In this document: in pieces, positions 17,248 to 26,074 of the stretch
Layout of the letters: every line of letters begins with the position of its first letter
Position numbering within the stretch: the first letter of the stretch is position 1
Assembly (NCBI GenBank): GCA_963716005.1
Contig: OY970285.1
Location: forward strand, 1,984,001 to 2,048,000
DNA length: 64,000 nucleotides
Source: CAVRUF01 sp963716005
GTDB lineage: Bacteria; Actinomycetota; Thermoleophilia; Gaiellales; Gaiellaceae
Reading direction: 5' to 3'
Position numbers and translations under genes: made by a program
The notes under the pieces: generated by a model
The model's database searches: none
Told to the model about the DNA's origin: nothing
The model's input: only the letters and a program-made list of their open reading frames with translations

Positions 17248-18759
17248 ATGTTCGTGAAGCCGGACATCGACTGGGCCGCCCTCGTCCCGATCCTGATCCT
17301 CCTGGGAGCGTCCTTCGTCGTGCTCGTCGTGGGCGTCTTCCTGCCCCGCGGCTGGCGGCGGGTGTTCGGAGCGGTCGTGACCGCCGGAGCGATGCTCGCG
17401 GCCGCGATCATGGCCGGCGTCCTCTTCGGCATGGACGACGTCGCGGACACGCTCGTGAACGGCTCGCTCGTGCGCGACCGCTTCGCCGAGATCGGCCAGA
17501 TCTTCGTGTCGGTCGCCGGGCTCCTCGCGGTCGGCGTCTCGTACTGGGAGAGCCGCGCGCCGCGCGATGACGCGCCGGCGCCGGTTTCGGACGACCGCGA
17601 GCGCGTGGTCGAGTACTACGCGCTCCTCCTCGCCGCCGTCGCCGGGATGTGCTTCTTCCTCCAGGCGAACACGCTGCTCTCGCTCTTCCTCGGCCTCGAG
17701 TGGTTCTCGATCGCCCTCTACGTACTCGTCGCCATCGGCGTCGACCGGCTCTCGTCGCTCGAGGCGGGGCTCAAGTACCTGATCGTCGGGAGCTTCGGGT
17801 CGGCCATCCTGCTCTTCGGCTCCGCATTCGTCTACGGCGCCACCGGCGAGCTCGGGTTCGTGCAGATCGCCGCCGCCGCGGGCGAGGCCGACACGCTCTT
17901 CTTCGTCGGCGGGCTCGCGATGATCCTCGTCGGGCTCGCGTTCAAGCTCTCCGCGGCGCCGTTCCACATGTGGACGCCGGACGTCTACCAGGGCGCGCCC
18001 ACGCCGGTGACGGCGTTCATGTCGGCCGCGACGAAGGTGGCGGCGCTCATGGTGACGATGCGCGTGCTGCTCGTCGCGTTCCCGTCCGAGGAGGAGCTCT
18101 GGACGGTCGCGCTGGCGGTCTTGGCCGCGATCTCGATCCTCTGGGGGAACCTCGGCGCGCTCGTCCAGGTGGACGTGAAGCGGATGCTCGCCTACTCGAG
18201 CATCTCGCACGCCGGCTTCTTGCTCATGCCGCTCGCCACTGCCAGCGCACTCGGCGGCCGGGCGCTCGTCTACTACCTCATCTCCTACGGTGCGATGTCG
18301 ATCGGCGCGTTCGCCGTGGTCGCCGCCCGCGAGCGCGAGCTGGGACGGCAGGCGACGTTCGAGAACATGGCGGGGATGGGCTGGGAGCGTCCGGGCCTCG
18401 GCGCGGCGATGACCTTCTTCATGTTCGGCTTCATCGGCCTGCCGCCCGCCGGGCTCTTCCTCGGGAAGTTCTACGCCTTCGCCGCCGCCTACGAGCGCGG
18501 CTGGACGTGGCTCGTGATCATCGGCGTCGTCGGCACGGTCATCTCGGTGCCGTACTACCTCGGCGTCGTGCGCGCGATGTACATGGGCCGGCCGGAGACG
18601 CACGCTGTCGTCGTGGCCGGCGGATCGCCGCCGCGCGACCTCTGGCTCGGCGCCACCGTCGCCGCGTGCGTCGCCATCTCGGTCGCGAGCTTCGTCTTCG
18701 CGGGGCCGCTCGTCGACCTCGCGCGCGATGCCGTCGGCCCGCTGGTGTTCTTCGGCTAG
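17248..18759 (+). CDS. nuoN: NADH-quinone oxidoreductase subunit N
   Basis: Third antiporter-like subunit of the membrane arm, next to NuoK. The 503-residue protein has about 14 membrane segments and the family landmarks: the helix-5 glutamate in LFLGLEWFSIALYVL, the lysine region KLSAAPFHMWTPDVYQGAP, and KRMLAYSSISHAGF. The ATG follows the nuoM stop without a gap. It is the last nuo gene but probably not the end of the transcript, because the next coding region starts two bases after its stop. Confidence 0.96.
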   Translation: MFVKPDIDWAALVPILILLGASFVVLVVGVFLPRGWRRVFGAVVTAGAMLAAAIMAGVLFGMDDVADTLVNGSLVRDRFAEIGQIFVSVAGLLAVGVSYWESRAPRDDAPAPVSDDRERVVEYYALLLAAVAGMCFFLQANTLLSLFLGLEWFSIALYVLVAIGVDRLSSLEAGLKYLIVGSFGSAILLFGSAFVYGATGELGFVQIAAAAGEADTLFFVGGLAMILVGLAFKLSAAPFHMWTPDVYQGAPTPVTAFMSAATKVAALMVTMRVLLVAFPSEEELWTVALAVLAAISILWGNLGALVQVDVKRMLAYSSISHAGFLLMPLATASALGGRALVYYLISYGAMSIGAFAVVAARERELGRQATFENMAGMGWERPGLGAAMTFFMFGFIGLPPAGLFLGKFYAFAAAYERGWTWLVIIGVVGTVISVPYYLGVVRAMYMGRPETHAVVVAGGSPPRDLWLGATVAACVAISVASFVFAGPLVDLARDAVGPLVFFG

Positions 18760-18761
18760 CG

Positions 18762-20090
18762 ATGCGTGTCGTCGTCCTTGGTGGAGGCATCGCCGGCGAG
18801 AGCTTCGTCGCTGCGCTCGGGCGCCTGACGGACGAGCCCGAGGTCACGCTCGTCGAGCGTTCGCTCGTCGGCGGCGAGTGCTCGTACTTCGCCTGCATCC
18901 CGTCGAAGACGCTCCTGCGCCCGACCGAGCTTCTCGCGCGCGCGAGGCTCACGCCGGGGATCCGCGACTCGGTCGGGCCGATCGACCCCGAGGGCGTCTT
19001 CGCCTGGCGCGACGAGATCTCCGCGCAGGACGACACGAGCCAGGTGGAGTGGCTCGAGCAGCTCGGAGCCGAGTTCGTCCGGGGCGCCGCTGAGATCGCC
19101 GAGCCGGGTCTCGTCCGCGTCGGCGACCGCGAGCTCCCGTACGACCACCTCGTCGTCGCGACCGGCTCGAGCCCCGCGGCGCCGCCGCTCGAAGGGCTCG
19201 AGGACATCCCGCACTGGTCGAGCCGCGACGCGACGAGCGCGAGCGAGGTGCCCGAGAGCCTGCTGGTCGTCGGCGGCGGCGCGGTCGGCTGCGAGCTGGC
19301 GCAGTTCTACGCGCGCATGGGCTCGAAGGTCACGATCGTGAACAGCGGCGAGACGCTCCTCGACCGGATCGACACCGAGGCAGGCGCGCTCATCGGCGAG
19401 GCGTTCGAAGCGGACGGGATGGACGTGCGGGTGTCGACGCGGCCGACGGCGGTCGAGGCCGGCGGCGGCAAGGTCCGCCTCCTCTGCACCGGCGACGGCG
19501 CGGGCGAGATCGAGGGAACGCAGCTCCTCCTCGCGGTCGGCCGGCGCCCGAACGTCGAGGGCTTCGGGCTGGAGAAGCTTCCGGTGACGATCGACCGCGC
19601 ACTGAAGGTGGACGAGCGGGTCTGCGCGGGCGAGAACGTCTGGGGCATCGGCGACGTGACGGGGCAGTCGCTCTTCACGCACGTCGGCAAGTACCAGGCG
19701 CGGATCGCGGCCGCGAACATCGCGGGCGGGAACGAGCGCGCGGACTACCGCGCGGTGCCCGCGTCCGTGTTCACGGATCCCCAGGTCGCGTCCGTCGGGG
19801 ACACGTCCGGCGAGGGCGCCGTCACCTCGAAGGCGTCGATCCAGAGCGTCTCGCGCGCGTCCACCTACGCGAAGCCGACGCGGCCAGGGTTCGTGAAGCT
19901 CTTCGCCGATCCGGAGCGCAAGGTGCTCGTCGGCGCGGTGTGCGTCGGCCCGGAGGCGGGCGAGTGGCTCGGGCAGCTCACGCTCGCCGTGAAGGCGGAA
20001 ATCCCGGTGGCGACGCTGCGCGACACGATCCAGCCGTTCCCGACGTTCTCCGAGACCGTGTTCTTCGCCGTACGCGATCTCGACGTCTGA
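18762..20090 (+). CDS. Lpd-like pyridine nucleotide-disulfide oxidoreductase
   Basis: A 442-residue FAD/NAD(P) flavoprotein of the dihydrolipoamide dehydrogenase fold. It has the FAD motif GGGIAGESF at the N-terminus, the redox disulfide in ECSYFACIPSK, a second dinucleotide motif VVGGGAVGCELAQ, and GIGDVTG near the C-terminal FAD contact. The C-terminal catalytic His-Pro-Thr of true Lpd is replaced: the segment reads QPFPTFSE, so the His of the His-Glu dyad is missing. That argues against simple lipoamide dehydrogenase and leaves quinone reductase, transhydrogenase or another disulfide reductase possible. It starts two bases after nuoN, so it belongs to the nuo transcript and may share its NADH/quinone context (inference). 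Confidence 0.82.
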   Translation: MRVVVLGGGIAGESFVAALGRLTDEPEVTLVERSLVGGECSYFACIPSKTLLRPTELLARARLTPGIRDSVGPIDPEGVFAWRDEISAQDDTSQVEWLEQLGAEFVRGAAEIAEPGLVRVGDRELPYDHLVVATGSSPAAPPLEGLEDIPHWSSRDATSASEVPESLLVVGGGAVGCELAQFYARMGSKVTIVNSGETLLDRIDTEAGALIGEAFEADGMDVRVSTRPTAVEAGGGKVRLLCTGDGAGEIEGTQLLLAVGRRPNVEGFGLEKLPVTIDRALKVDERVCAGENVWGIGDVTGQSLFTHVGKYQARIAAANIAGGNERADYRAVPASVFTDPQVASVGDTSGEGAVTSKASIQSVSRASTYAKPTRPGFVKLFADPERKVLVGAVCVGPEAGEWLGQLTLAVKAEIPVATLRDTIQPFPTFSETVFFAVRDLDV

Positions 20091-20094
20091 GCGG

Positions 20095-20100
20095 TAGGTT
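20095..20100 (+). promoter_or_regulatory. Putative -10 box of the CNBD gene (leaderless type)
   Basis: TAGGTT ends six bases before ATG 20107, just after the stop of the Lpd-like gene, with no Shine-Dalgarno between. It suggests that the CNBD-FMO-cyclase group has its own promoter. Confidence 0.45.
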
Positions 20101-20106
20101 TTCCGC

Positions 20107-20526
20107 ATGGCGACGGGAAGCGAAACCGAGAATCTCGCGCGGCTCGCGCTCTTCGCCGACCTCACCCGCCCGCAGCTCGAGCAGATCGCGCACTCCTACG
20201 ACGAGGACATGTTCGCGGAGGGCCAGCACGTCCTCCACAAGGGTCTCGGCGGAACCGGCCTCTACATCGTCCTCGACGGCGAGGCGATCGTGCGCATCGG
20301 CGACAAGGAGCTGGCGCGGCTCGGGCGCGGCGAGTTCTTCGGCGACGTGTCGGCGCTGACGGGCGAGCCGCCCACGACCGACGTCGTCGCGGCGACGCCG
20401 CTGCGCTGCCTGGTCATCCCGCGTGAGGAAGTCGAGCCGTTCCTGCTCGCGTACCCGTCGGTCTCCGTGCGGATGCTGAAGACCATCCTGCGGCGGCTGG
20501 CTTCGGTGCTCGAGTGGCTGGAATAG
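20107..20526 (+). CDS. Stand-alone cyclic-nucleotide-binding domain protein
   Basis: A 139-residue protein made only of the CAP-type beta-barrel domain, with no DNA-binding helix-turn-helix. The N-terminal helices (ARLALFADLTRPQLEQIA) and VLHKGLGGTGLYIVLDGEA are typical. The phosphate-binding cassette is RGEFFGDVSALTGEPPTTDV: the Glu of the usual GE pair is Asp and the Arg that holds the cyclic phosphate is Thr, so cAMP binding is uncertain. The 3' end overlaps the FAD monooxygenase gene, which in turn overlaps an adenylate cyclase gene. The context suggests a sensor or regulatory subunit acting on one of these. Confidence 0.85.
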   Translation: MATGSETENLARLALFADLTRPQLEQIAHSYDEDMFAEGQHVLHKGLGGTGLYIVLDGEAIVRIGDKELARLGRGEFFGDVSALTGEPPTTDVVAATPLRCLVIPREEVEPFLLAYPSVSVRMLKTILRRLASVLEWLE

Positions 20527-21997
20527 ACCACTTCCCGCCGGGCGAGTACCCGGTCGTCGTCGTCGGAAGCGGCCCGGGCGGACTCCAGGCGAGCCACTGC
20601 CTGACGCAGCTCGGAATCGAGCACGCGGTGCTCTCGGCCGACGACTCCCCGGGCGGGATGTTCCGCCTGTACCCGATCTTCCAGCGGCTCCTTTCGTGGT
20701 CGAAGCCCGACGCGCCCGGTCGAGCGCACGACGCGCGAGTACGAGTGGTTCGACCAGAACAGCCTCCTCTCGGACGACCCGGCTCTGCGCGGGCTCGTGC
20801 CCGGGTTCATGGACCGCTCCTGGGCGGTTCCGTCGCGGCCCGAGATGGAGGAGGGCATGGCCGCGTTCGCGGAGCAGGCGTCGGTGCGCGTCCGGTACGG
20901 CTGCCGCTGGGAGTCGACGCGGCGTGAGGACGACGGCTCGCTCACGCTCGTGACCTCCGACGGCGAGTACCGCTGCAAGGCCGCGGTCTTCGCGCTCGGC
21001 GTGACCGAGCCCTGGAAGTCGGACATCCCCGGCGTCGACCAGGTGCCGCACTACGCCGACTGCATGCAGCCGAGGAGCTACCAGGGCAAGCGCGTCGTCG
21101 TGATCGGCAAGCGGAACTCCGGCTTCGAGATCGCCGACGGGCTGCTCCCCTGGGCCTGCCGGGTCGTGCTCGTCTCGCCCCGACCCGTGCAGACGTCCGT
21201 GCTCGCCCTCTCGTCGGTTCGCGTCCGTTACATGCAGCCGCTCGAGGACGCGGGCCTCGGCGGCGGAACGCTCGTACTCGACGCAGCGGTTGCCGGGGTG
21301 GAGCGCACCGGGGACGGATTCCGCGTGCACGCAAGCGGCACGACGACGCCCGGCGACCTGACGCTGGAGGCGGACGCGGTCATCGCCGCGACCGGGTTCC
21401 GCACGCCGCTCCGGGATCTCGGGGATCTCGGCGTCCAGACGGTCGGGCAGGGCCGCATTCCCGCGCTGACGCCGTTCTTCGAGGCGACCGGCGTCCCGGG
21501 GATCTACTTCGCCGGGAACACGACGCAGGGCGCGCCGGGCCTGCGCAAGCACGGCGTCGGCGCGAGCTCGCCGGCCGTGCACGGGTTCCGCTACAACGCC
21601 CGGGTGCTCGCGCAGGCGATCGGCGAGCGGCACTTCGGCTGGCGCCGGTTGCGCGGCCGCTGGCATCCGGCCGAGGTCGTCCCGTTCCTCGCCGCCGAGC
21701 TGCGCTCCGGCCCCGAGATCTGGACGCAGAAGGCCTACCTCGCGCGCGTCGTGCGGCTCGAGGGCGGCGCCCAGGATCGAGGGCATTCGCCCGCTCGCGG
21801 ACTTCGTCGACTCGGGCGGCCCGGACTCGGTCGCGGCGACGATCGAGATGAACGCGGCCGGCGAGATCTATCCGGTCATCTATGTGCGGCGTGACGGGAA
21901 GTGGACGGAGCACGCGCTGCCCTCCGACCCGCGGCACGCCTTCGACGGGCCGCTCTACGTGGCCGAGCTGGAAGCGAGGCTCAAGGGGTCGTCGTGA
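20514..21997 (+). CDS. FAD-dependent monooxygenase/oxidoreductase (two frameshifts)
   Basis: A flavoprotein related to flavin-containing monooxygenases and YpdA/CzcO-like proteins. It starts with the FAD motif VVVVGSGPGGLQASHCL, has a second dinucleotide motif VVVIGKRNSGFEIAD for NAD(P)H, and ATGFRTPLRDL with GIYFAGNTTQGA near the C-terminal FAD contact. GTG 20514 overlaps the CNBD gene by 13 bases. Two single-base insertions break the frame, at about 20720 (GCGCCCGGTC) and about 21774 (CAGGATCGAGG). Corrected, it has 493 residues and ends PLYVAELEARLKGSS. Its stop overlaps the GTG of the cyclase. The substrate is unknown. Confidence 0.8.
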
Positions 21998-23361
21998 CCG
22001 CTCCGGCCGGACGGCTGCTCGCCTGGGCGTGTGCGATCGCACTCCCGCTCGCCGGCCTCGCGCTGCTTCTCGCCTCGCCCGGGCTGGACGGAACCTGGGA
22101 GCACCACCCCGCGCACTTCTGGCTCGTCCTCGCCGCGGCGCTGACGAGCGTCGTGCTCGCCGTCGTCACCGGCGACGCGGCCCGGGAGCGCGCCGACGCG
22201 CGGCTCTTCCTGGTCTCGCTCGCATTCCTCGCCGCCGCGGGTTTCCTCGCACTGCACGCACTTGCGACCCCGGACGTGCTCGTGGACTCCCCGAACGCGG
22301 GCTTCGTCGTCGCCACGCCGGTCGGCCTGCTCGTCGCCTCGGTCTTCGCCGCGCTGTCCGCGCTCGAGTTCGACGAGAGCCAGTCGGCGCGGCTCATGCG
22401 GCATGCGACGCTGGTCCGCACGTCGCTCTTCGCGGCGATGGGCGTCTGGGCGGCGGTGTCGCTCCTGGCGATCCCGCCGCTCGACGGCCCGCTGCCCCCG
22501 GAGCGCGCCCGCGGCTGGCTCCTCGCGTTCGCGATCCCGGGAATCGTGTTCTACGCCTTCGCGGCCGCCGGCTACGTCCATCTGTACCTGCGCCGCCAGG
22601 CTCCGCTCCTCCTGGCCGTGGCCACCGCCTACGCGCTCCTCGCCGAGGCGCTCCTCGCGATCGCCTTCGCCCGGAACTGGCACGCGAGCTGGTGGGAGTG
22701 GCACCTGCTCATGCTCGCCGCGTTCGGGCTCGTGGCCTGGTTCGCGCGGCGTGAGTGGCGCGACGAGCGCTTCGCCGACCTCTACCTCGAGAAGACGGCG
22801 GGGGCGCAGCGACCGGTCACGGTCCTCTTCGCCGATCTCGAGAGCTTCACCGAGTTCGCGGCGCGCTCGGACCCGAGCGACGTGTCGGCGATGCTCGAGA
22901 CCTACTGGGACGTGGGCGTCCCGGCGATCGTCGAGCACGGCGGCGAGGTGGGAAAGCTGATGGGCGACGCGGTCATGGCCGTCTTCAACAAGCAGGGCGA
23001 CCAGCCCGACCATGCCGTGTGCGCGGTCCGCGCGGGCCTTGCGCTCCAGGCGGCGGCCCGCGAGGTCGCCCTCGAGCACCCCGACTGGCCGCGCTTCCGG
23101 GTCGGCGTGAACACCGGCGAGGCGCACGTCGGCGTCGTCGGCACGGCCGGGCATCGCGAGTACGCCGCACTCGGCGACGTGGTGAACACGGCGTCACGCC
23201 TGGAGGGCCAGGCCGGCGTGGGTCAAGTGGTGATCGGCGCGAGAACCTACGAGGCGCTCCCGGACGGGACCGCCGTCGATCCGCTCGGCGGTCTGCGCGT
23301 GAAGGGCAAGGACGCGCCGGTCGAGGCTTACCTTGTCGTATCGCTGCCGCCGGAGCGCTAG
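21994..23361 (+). CDS. Membrane-bound class III adenylate cyclase
   Basis: Makes cAMP from ATP. About 255 N-terminal residues form seven or so hydrophobic helices; the cytoplasmic catalytic domain follows. The two metal-binding aspartates are Asp281 in LFADLESF and Asp325 in KLMGDAVMAVF, with the adenine-reading Lys just before and the Asp in LGDVVNTASRLEG, where the Asn and Arg needed for catalysis are also present. All catalytic residues are therefore in place, as in homodimeric mycobacterial-type enzymes. GTG 21994 overlaps the FAD monooxygenase stop. The membrane domain resembles no sensor I can name. Its stop shares CTAG with the convergent gene at 23358. Confidence 0.92.
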   Translation: MTAPAGRLLAWACAIALPLAGLALLLASPGLDGTWEHHPAHFWLVLAAALTSVVLAVVTGDAARERADARLFLVSLAFLAAAGFLALHALATPDVLVDSPNAGFVVATPVGLLVASVFAALSALEFDESQSARLMRHATLVRTSLFAAMGVWAAVSLLAIPPLDGPLPPERARGWLLAFAIPGIVFYAFAAAGYVHLYLRRQAPLLLAVATAYALLAEALLAIAFARNWHASWWEWHLLMLAAFGLVAWFARREWRDERFADLYLEKTAGAQRPVTVLFADLESFTEFAARSDPSDVSAMLETYWDVGVPAIVEHGGEVGKLMGDAVMAVFNKQGDQPDHAVCAVRAGLALQAAAREVALEHPDWPRFRVGVNTGEAHVGVVGTAGHREYAALGDVVNTASRLEGQAGVGQVVIGARTYEALPDGTAVDPLGGLRVKGKDAPVEAYLVVSLPPER

Positions 23362-23720
23362 AGGCGCTGGTCGCGGGCGGGAAGCAGCGCGACCAGCCCG
23401 AGCACGCAGCAAACGACGATCCCCGCCGCAAGCGCGATTCCGGCGAGATCCGGGGCGACTGCGCCCGGCGAGCGCCCGACGGCGGCCGCGAAGAACACCA
23501 CGGCCAAGACCGCGGCGAGTCCGGCCTGAATCCGGCCGAGCGCCGCCGGCGTCGCTCCGTCGACAACGCGTCCGAGCGCGGCGAGACCGCCCGCGCCACT
23601 GACGAGGAGCCCAACGATGCAGAGGTAGAAGACGAGCCCGTCGGCACCGGCCCAGTCGGCCACCACGGCGGCCGCGAGCACGAGCGCGGCGGGCACGACG
23701 ATGCGGGTCAGGACGAGCAT
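23358..23720 (-). CDS. Small four-helix membrane protein of unknown function
   Basis: A 120-residue, strongly hydrophobic protein with four predicted membrane helices (about 4-24, 28-50, 62-83 and 90-113) and short polar turns. There are no catalytic or transport signatures. ATG 23720 places the first helix directly at the N-terminus, which is why I prefer it to upstream in-frame codons. It is convergent with the adenylate cyclase, sharing CTAG at the two stop codons, and shares a strand with the hypothetical gene at 23765-24199. A regulatory link to the cyclase is possible but nothing shows it. Confidence 0.65.
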   Translation of the reverse strand: MLVLTRIVVPAALVLAAAVVADWAGADGLVFYLCIVGLLVSGAGGLAALGRVVDGATPAALGRIQAGLAAVLAVVFFAAAVGRSPGAVAPDLAGIALAAGIVVCCVLGLVALLPARDQRL

Positions 23721-23764
23721 GGGACGACCCGATTCGTCGGCATCACGCCCGTTCCTCCGCTGAG

Positions 23765-24199
23765 TTAAGGCGGGGCCTCTCGGGCTTCCCAGTCGTCGGC
23801 CTCGGCCATCGCGAAGCGGAGCCGCTCGCCGAGCACGACCTGGTGCGGGAGCACTCGAAGCTCGGCGGCGTCTACGACGACTCCGTGCCCGGCGAGGACA
23901 CCGGCGAGGTGAGCCCAATGGCCCTCCTCCATGTCCTCCTGCGACCGCCCGCCGTAGGCCTCGTCGGGTCCGACGACCATGCGAGCCGACCTCTCGATGT
24001 CCTCGCGGTCCCGCCCATGGACGTCATCGCGGCGGCCGTCGGAGCGGCGGCTGCTCCAGCCGCGGTCGTCCAGCAGCATCACCCGGCGCCCGTCGGAAAG
24101 AATCGCCACGAGACGCGCCGAGAAGTGAATTGTCGAACCGTCGAGCTCCTCCAGCTCGACGAACGTCACGAGAGACACGGGTTGCGACACGACGCTCAT
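23765..24199 (-). CDS. Conserved hypothetical soluble protein
   Basis: A 144-residue acidic protein that I cannot assign. The N-terminal half (FVELEELDGSTIHFSARLVAILSDGRRVMLLDDRGW) is beta-rich, the middle is a very charged stretch with many Arg and Asp (RRSDGRRDDVHGRDREDIE), and the C-terminal part is hydrophobic (LAGVLAGHGVVVDA). No signal peptide or membrane segment. ATG 24199 is a compact choice; longer frames upstream read as composition noise. It is divergent from the UPF0173 hydrolase gene, 54 bp away. Confidence 0.55.
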   Translation of the reverse strand: MSVVSQPVSLVTFVELEELDGSTIHFSARLVAILSDGRRVMLLDDRGWSSRRSDGRRDDVHGRDREDIERSARMVVGPDEAYGGRSQEDMEEGHWAHLAGVLAGHGVVVDAAELRVLPHQVVLGERLRFAMAEADDWEAREAPP

Positions 24200-24253
24200 T
24201 CTCGCGGCCGCGACTGCGGTACCCTCGCCCGTACCCGGCGAAAGGAGGAGGGA

Positions 24254-24958
24254 ATGAGCGGTCTCACGCTCACCTGGCTCGGTCACGCCTCGTTCCGCGT
24301 GGACACTCCGAGCGGCAAGCGCATCTACGTCGATCCGTGGCTCGGCAACCCGAAGTGCCCGGAGGCCGAGAAGGAGCCCGAGCGCGTCGACATGATCCTC
24401 CTCACGCACGGCCACGACGACCACGTCGGCAACACGATCGAGCTGGCCCAGAAGTTCGGCTGCCCGGTCTACGCGCGTGGTCGAGCTGCGCGGCTGGCTC
24501 TCCACCCAGGGACTCGACCGAGGACGTGACGCAGGCGCTCAACAAGGGCGGCACCGCCCACGTCGACGACGTCTCGATCACGTTCACCGACGCGAAGCAC
24601 TCGTCGAGCGCCTGGGTCGACGACAAGCCTCTCTACCTCGGCGAGCCGGCCGGGATCGTGCTCGGCGTCGAGGACGCGGGGACGATCTACTTCGCCGGCG
24701 ACACGTGCGTCTTCGGGGACATGTCCCTGATCGGCCGCATCTACGAGCCCGACGTGGCGGTGCTGCCGATCGGCGACCACTACACGATGGGCCCGAAGGA
24801 GGCCGTCGGTCGCCGCAGAGCTTCTCGGCGTGAAGCGCATGGTGCCGTGCCACTGGGGCACGTTCGGCCTCCTCACCGGGACGCCGGACGCGTGCCGCGA
24901 GCTCATGTCCGACTGCGAGGTCGTCGCGCTCGAGCCGGGACAGTCGGTGGAGATCTGA
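24254..24958 (+). CDS. UPF0173-type metal-dependent hydrolase, MBL fold (three frameshifts)
   Basis: A cytoplasmic metallo-beta-lactamase-fold hydrolase of unknown substrate, related to UlaG and UPF0173. The N-terminus LTWLGHASFRVDTPSGKR and the metal motif THGHDDH are typical; the later strand IYFAGDTCVFGDM carries the bridging Asp, and VPCHWGTF the last His. A strong AGGAGGAGG ribosome site precedes ATG 24254. Three single extra bases, at about 24476, 24520 and 24807, interrupt the frame, and because they sum to three the gene length is again a multiple of three. Corrected length is 233 residues, as in the family. The stop overlaps the next ATG (TGATG). Confidence 0.85.
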
Positions 24959-25242
24959 TGGCGCGCGAGCGGTGGTTCGGCGCCACCGGCGTGCGCGTCC
25001 CGGAGATCGCGATCGAGGGCGACGAGCGGATTCCGCTCGCCGACGCGCTGGTCGTCGAGGGCGTCGCCGACGTCGCCGCGCTGGCCGAGGCGCACGACGC
25101 CGGGCGGCCGGTGGTCGTCCGCGCTGCGGACGCAGAGTCCGTCCGGGCCGCTCTGGCGCGGCCCGAGGTCGCATGCGTGCTGGTCCCGGCCGACCACGCC
25201 GAGCTGCTCGAGCTCGACCTGCGCCGGCTCACCTATGGCTAG
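24958..25242 (+). CDS. Small hypothetical protein coupled to the UPF0173 hydrolase
   Basis: A 94-residue soluble protein, mostly Ala, Val, Glu and Asp, with alternating strands and helices (ADALVVEGVADVAALAEAHDAGRPVVVRA). I cannot place it in a family. It starts on the A of the hydrolase stop codon and its end overlaps the start of the DUF1028 gene by eight bases, so three genes are translationally linked. Codon use (strong third-position G/C) matches the neighbours, which supports a real gene. Confidence 0.6.
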   Translation: MARERWFGATGVRVPEIAIEGDERIPLADALVVEGVADVAALAEAHDAGRPVVVRAADAESVRAALARPEVACVLVPADHAELLELDLRRLTYG

Positions 25243-26074
25243 ACCGATCGTCGCTACGTACTCCATCTGCGCCTGCGACCTCGAGCGCGGCGAATGGGGC
25301 GTGGCCGTGCAGTCCAAGTTCCTCGCGGTCGGCTCGATCGTCTCCTGGGCCGAGGCCGGCGTCGGCGCGGTGGCGTCACAGGCGTACGCGAATCCGCAGT
25401 ACGGCCCTGACGGGCTGGCCGCGCTTCGCTCGGGTCTCGGCGCCGAGAAAGTCGTCGATCGTCTGACCGCCGCCGACGAGGGCCGGGAGGACCGTCAGCT
25501 CGGCGTCGTGGACGCGGCCGGCGCCGGCGCGACGTTTACCGGATCGGCGTGCTTCGACTGGGCGGGCGGCCGCACGGGTCCCGGCTACGCCGCACAGGGG
25601 AACATCCTCGTCTCCGGCGCGACGGTCGATGGACTCGCGGACACGTTCGAGAGCTCGGCAGGCCCGCTCGCGGAGCGGCTCATCGCCTGCCTCGTCGCGG
25701 CCCAGTCGGCGGGGGGCGACCGGCGCGGCCAGCAGTCCGCGGCGCTTCTCGTCGTGAGCAAGGGCGGCGGCTACGGCGGACTGACGGATGTCGCGGTCGA
25801 TCTCCGCGTGGACGACCACCCGACGCCGATCGCCGAGCTGGAACGCCTCTACGGCCTGCACCAGCTCTACTTCGGCGAGACGCCGGACGAGGAGTGGCTC
25901 GACGTCGACGACGACCTGCGCGCCGAGCTGGTCGAGCGCCTAAGCGCCCTCGGCTACGACGCCGACCTCCCCGAAGCGTGGCGAGCGTGGACCGGCGCCG
26001 AGAACCTGGAGGACCGCGTCCGCGGCGTGGATCGCATCGACCCGGTCGTGCTCGCAGAGTTGCGCAAGCGTTAG
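25235..26074 (+). CDS. DUF1028 family protein
   Basis: A 279-residue member of the DUF1028 family, Ntn-hydrolase-like proteins often found near peptidases and amidohydrolases; their substrate is unknown. The family start TYSICACDLERGEWGVAVQSKFLAVG, the GVGAVASQAYANPQYG segment and GQQSAALLVV are all present. The C-terminal ~70 residues form the peptidoglycan-binding-like extension seen in longer members (LYGLHQLYFGETPDEEWL). It overlaps the small gene upstream. The stop overlaps the convergent dehydrogenase gene (TTAG), with an 8-bp hairpin right after the stop. Confidence 0.85.
   Translation: MARPIVATYSICACDLERGEWGVAVQSKFLAVGSIVSWAEAGVGAVASQAYANPQYGPDGLAALRSGLGAEKVVDRLTAADEGREDRQLGVVDAAGAGATFTGSACFDWAGGRTGPGYAAQGNILVSGATVDGLADTFESSAGPLAERLIACLVAAQSAGGDRRGQQSAALLVVSKGGGYGGLTDVAVDLRVDDHPTPIAELERLYGLHQLYFGETPDEEWLDVDDDLRAELVERLSALGYDADLPEAWRAWTGAENLEDRVRGVDRIDPVVLAELRKR

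Noticed and set aside
16438..18603. A 721-codon open frame on the minus strand opposite nuoM and nuoN, and many similar long frames
   Set aside because: In 70% G+C DNA the frames opposite real genes lack stops. The translation is Arg/Glu/Asp/His-rich noise with no motif, while the plus strand encodes recognisable NuoM and NuoN.
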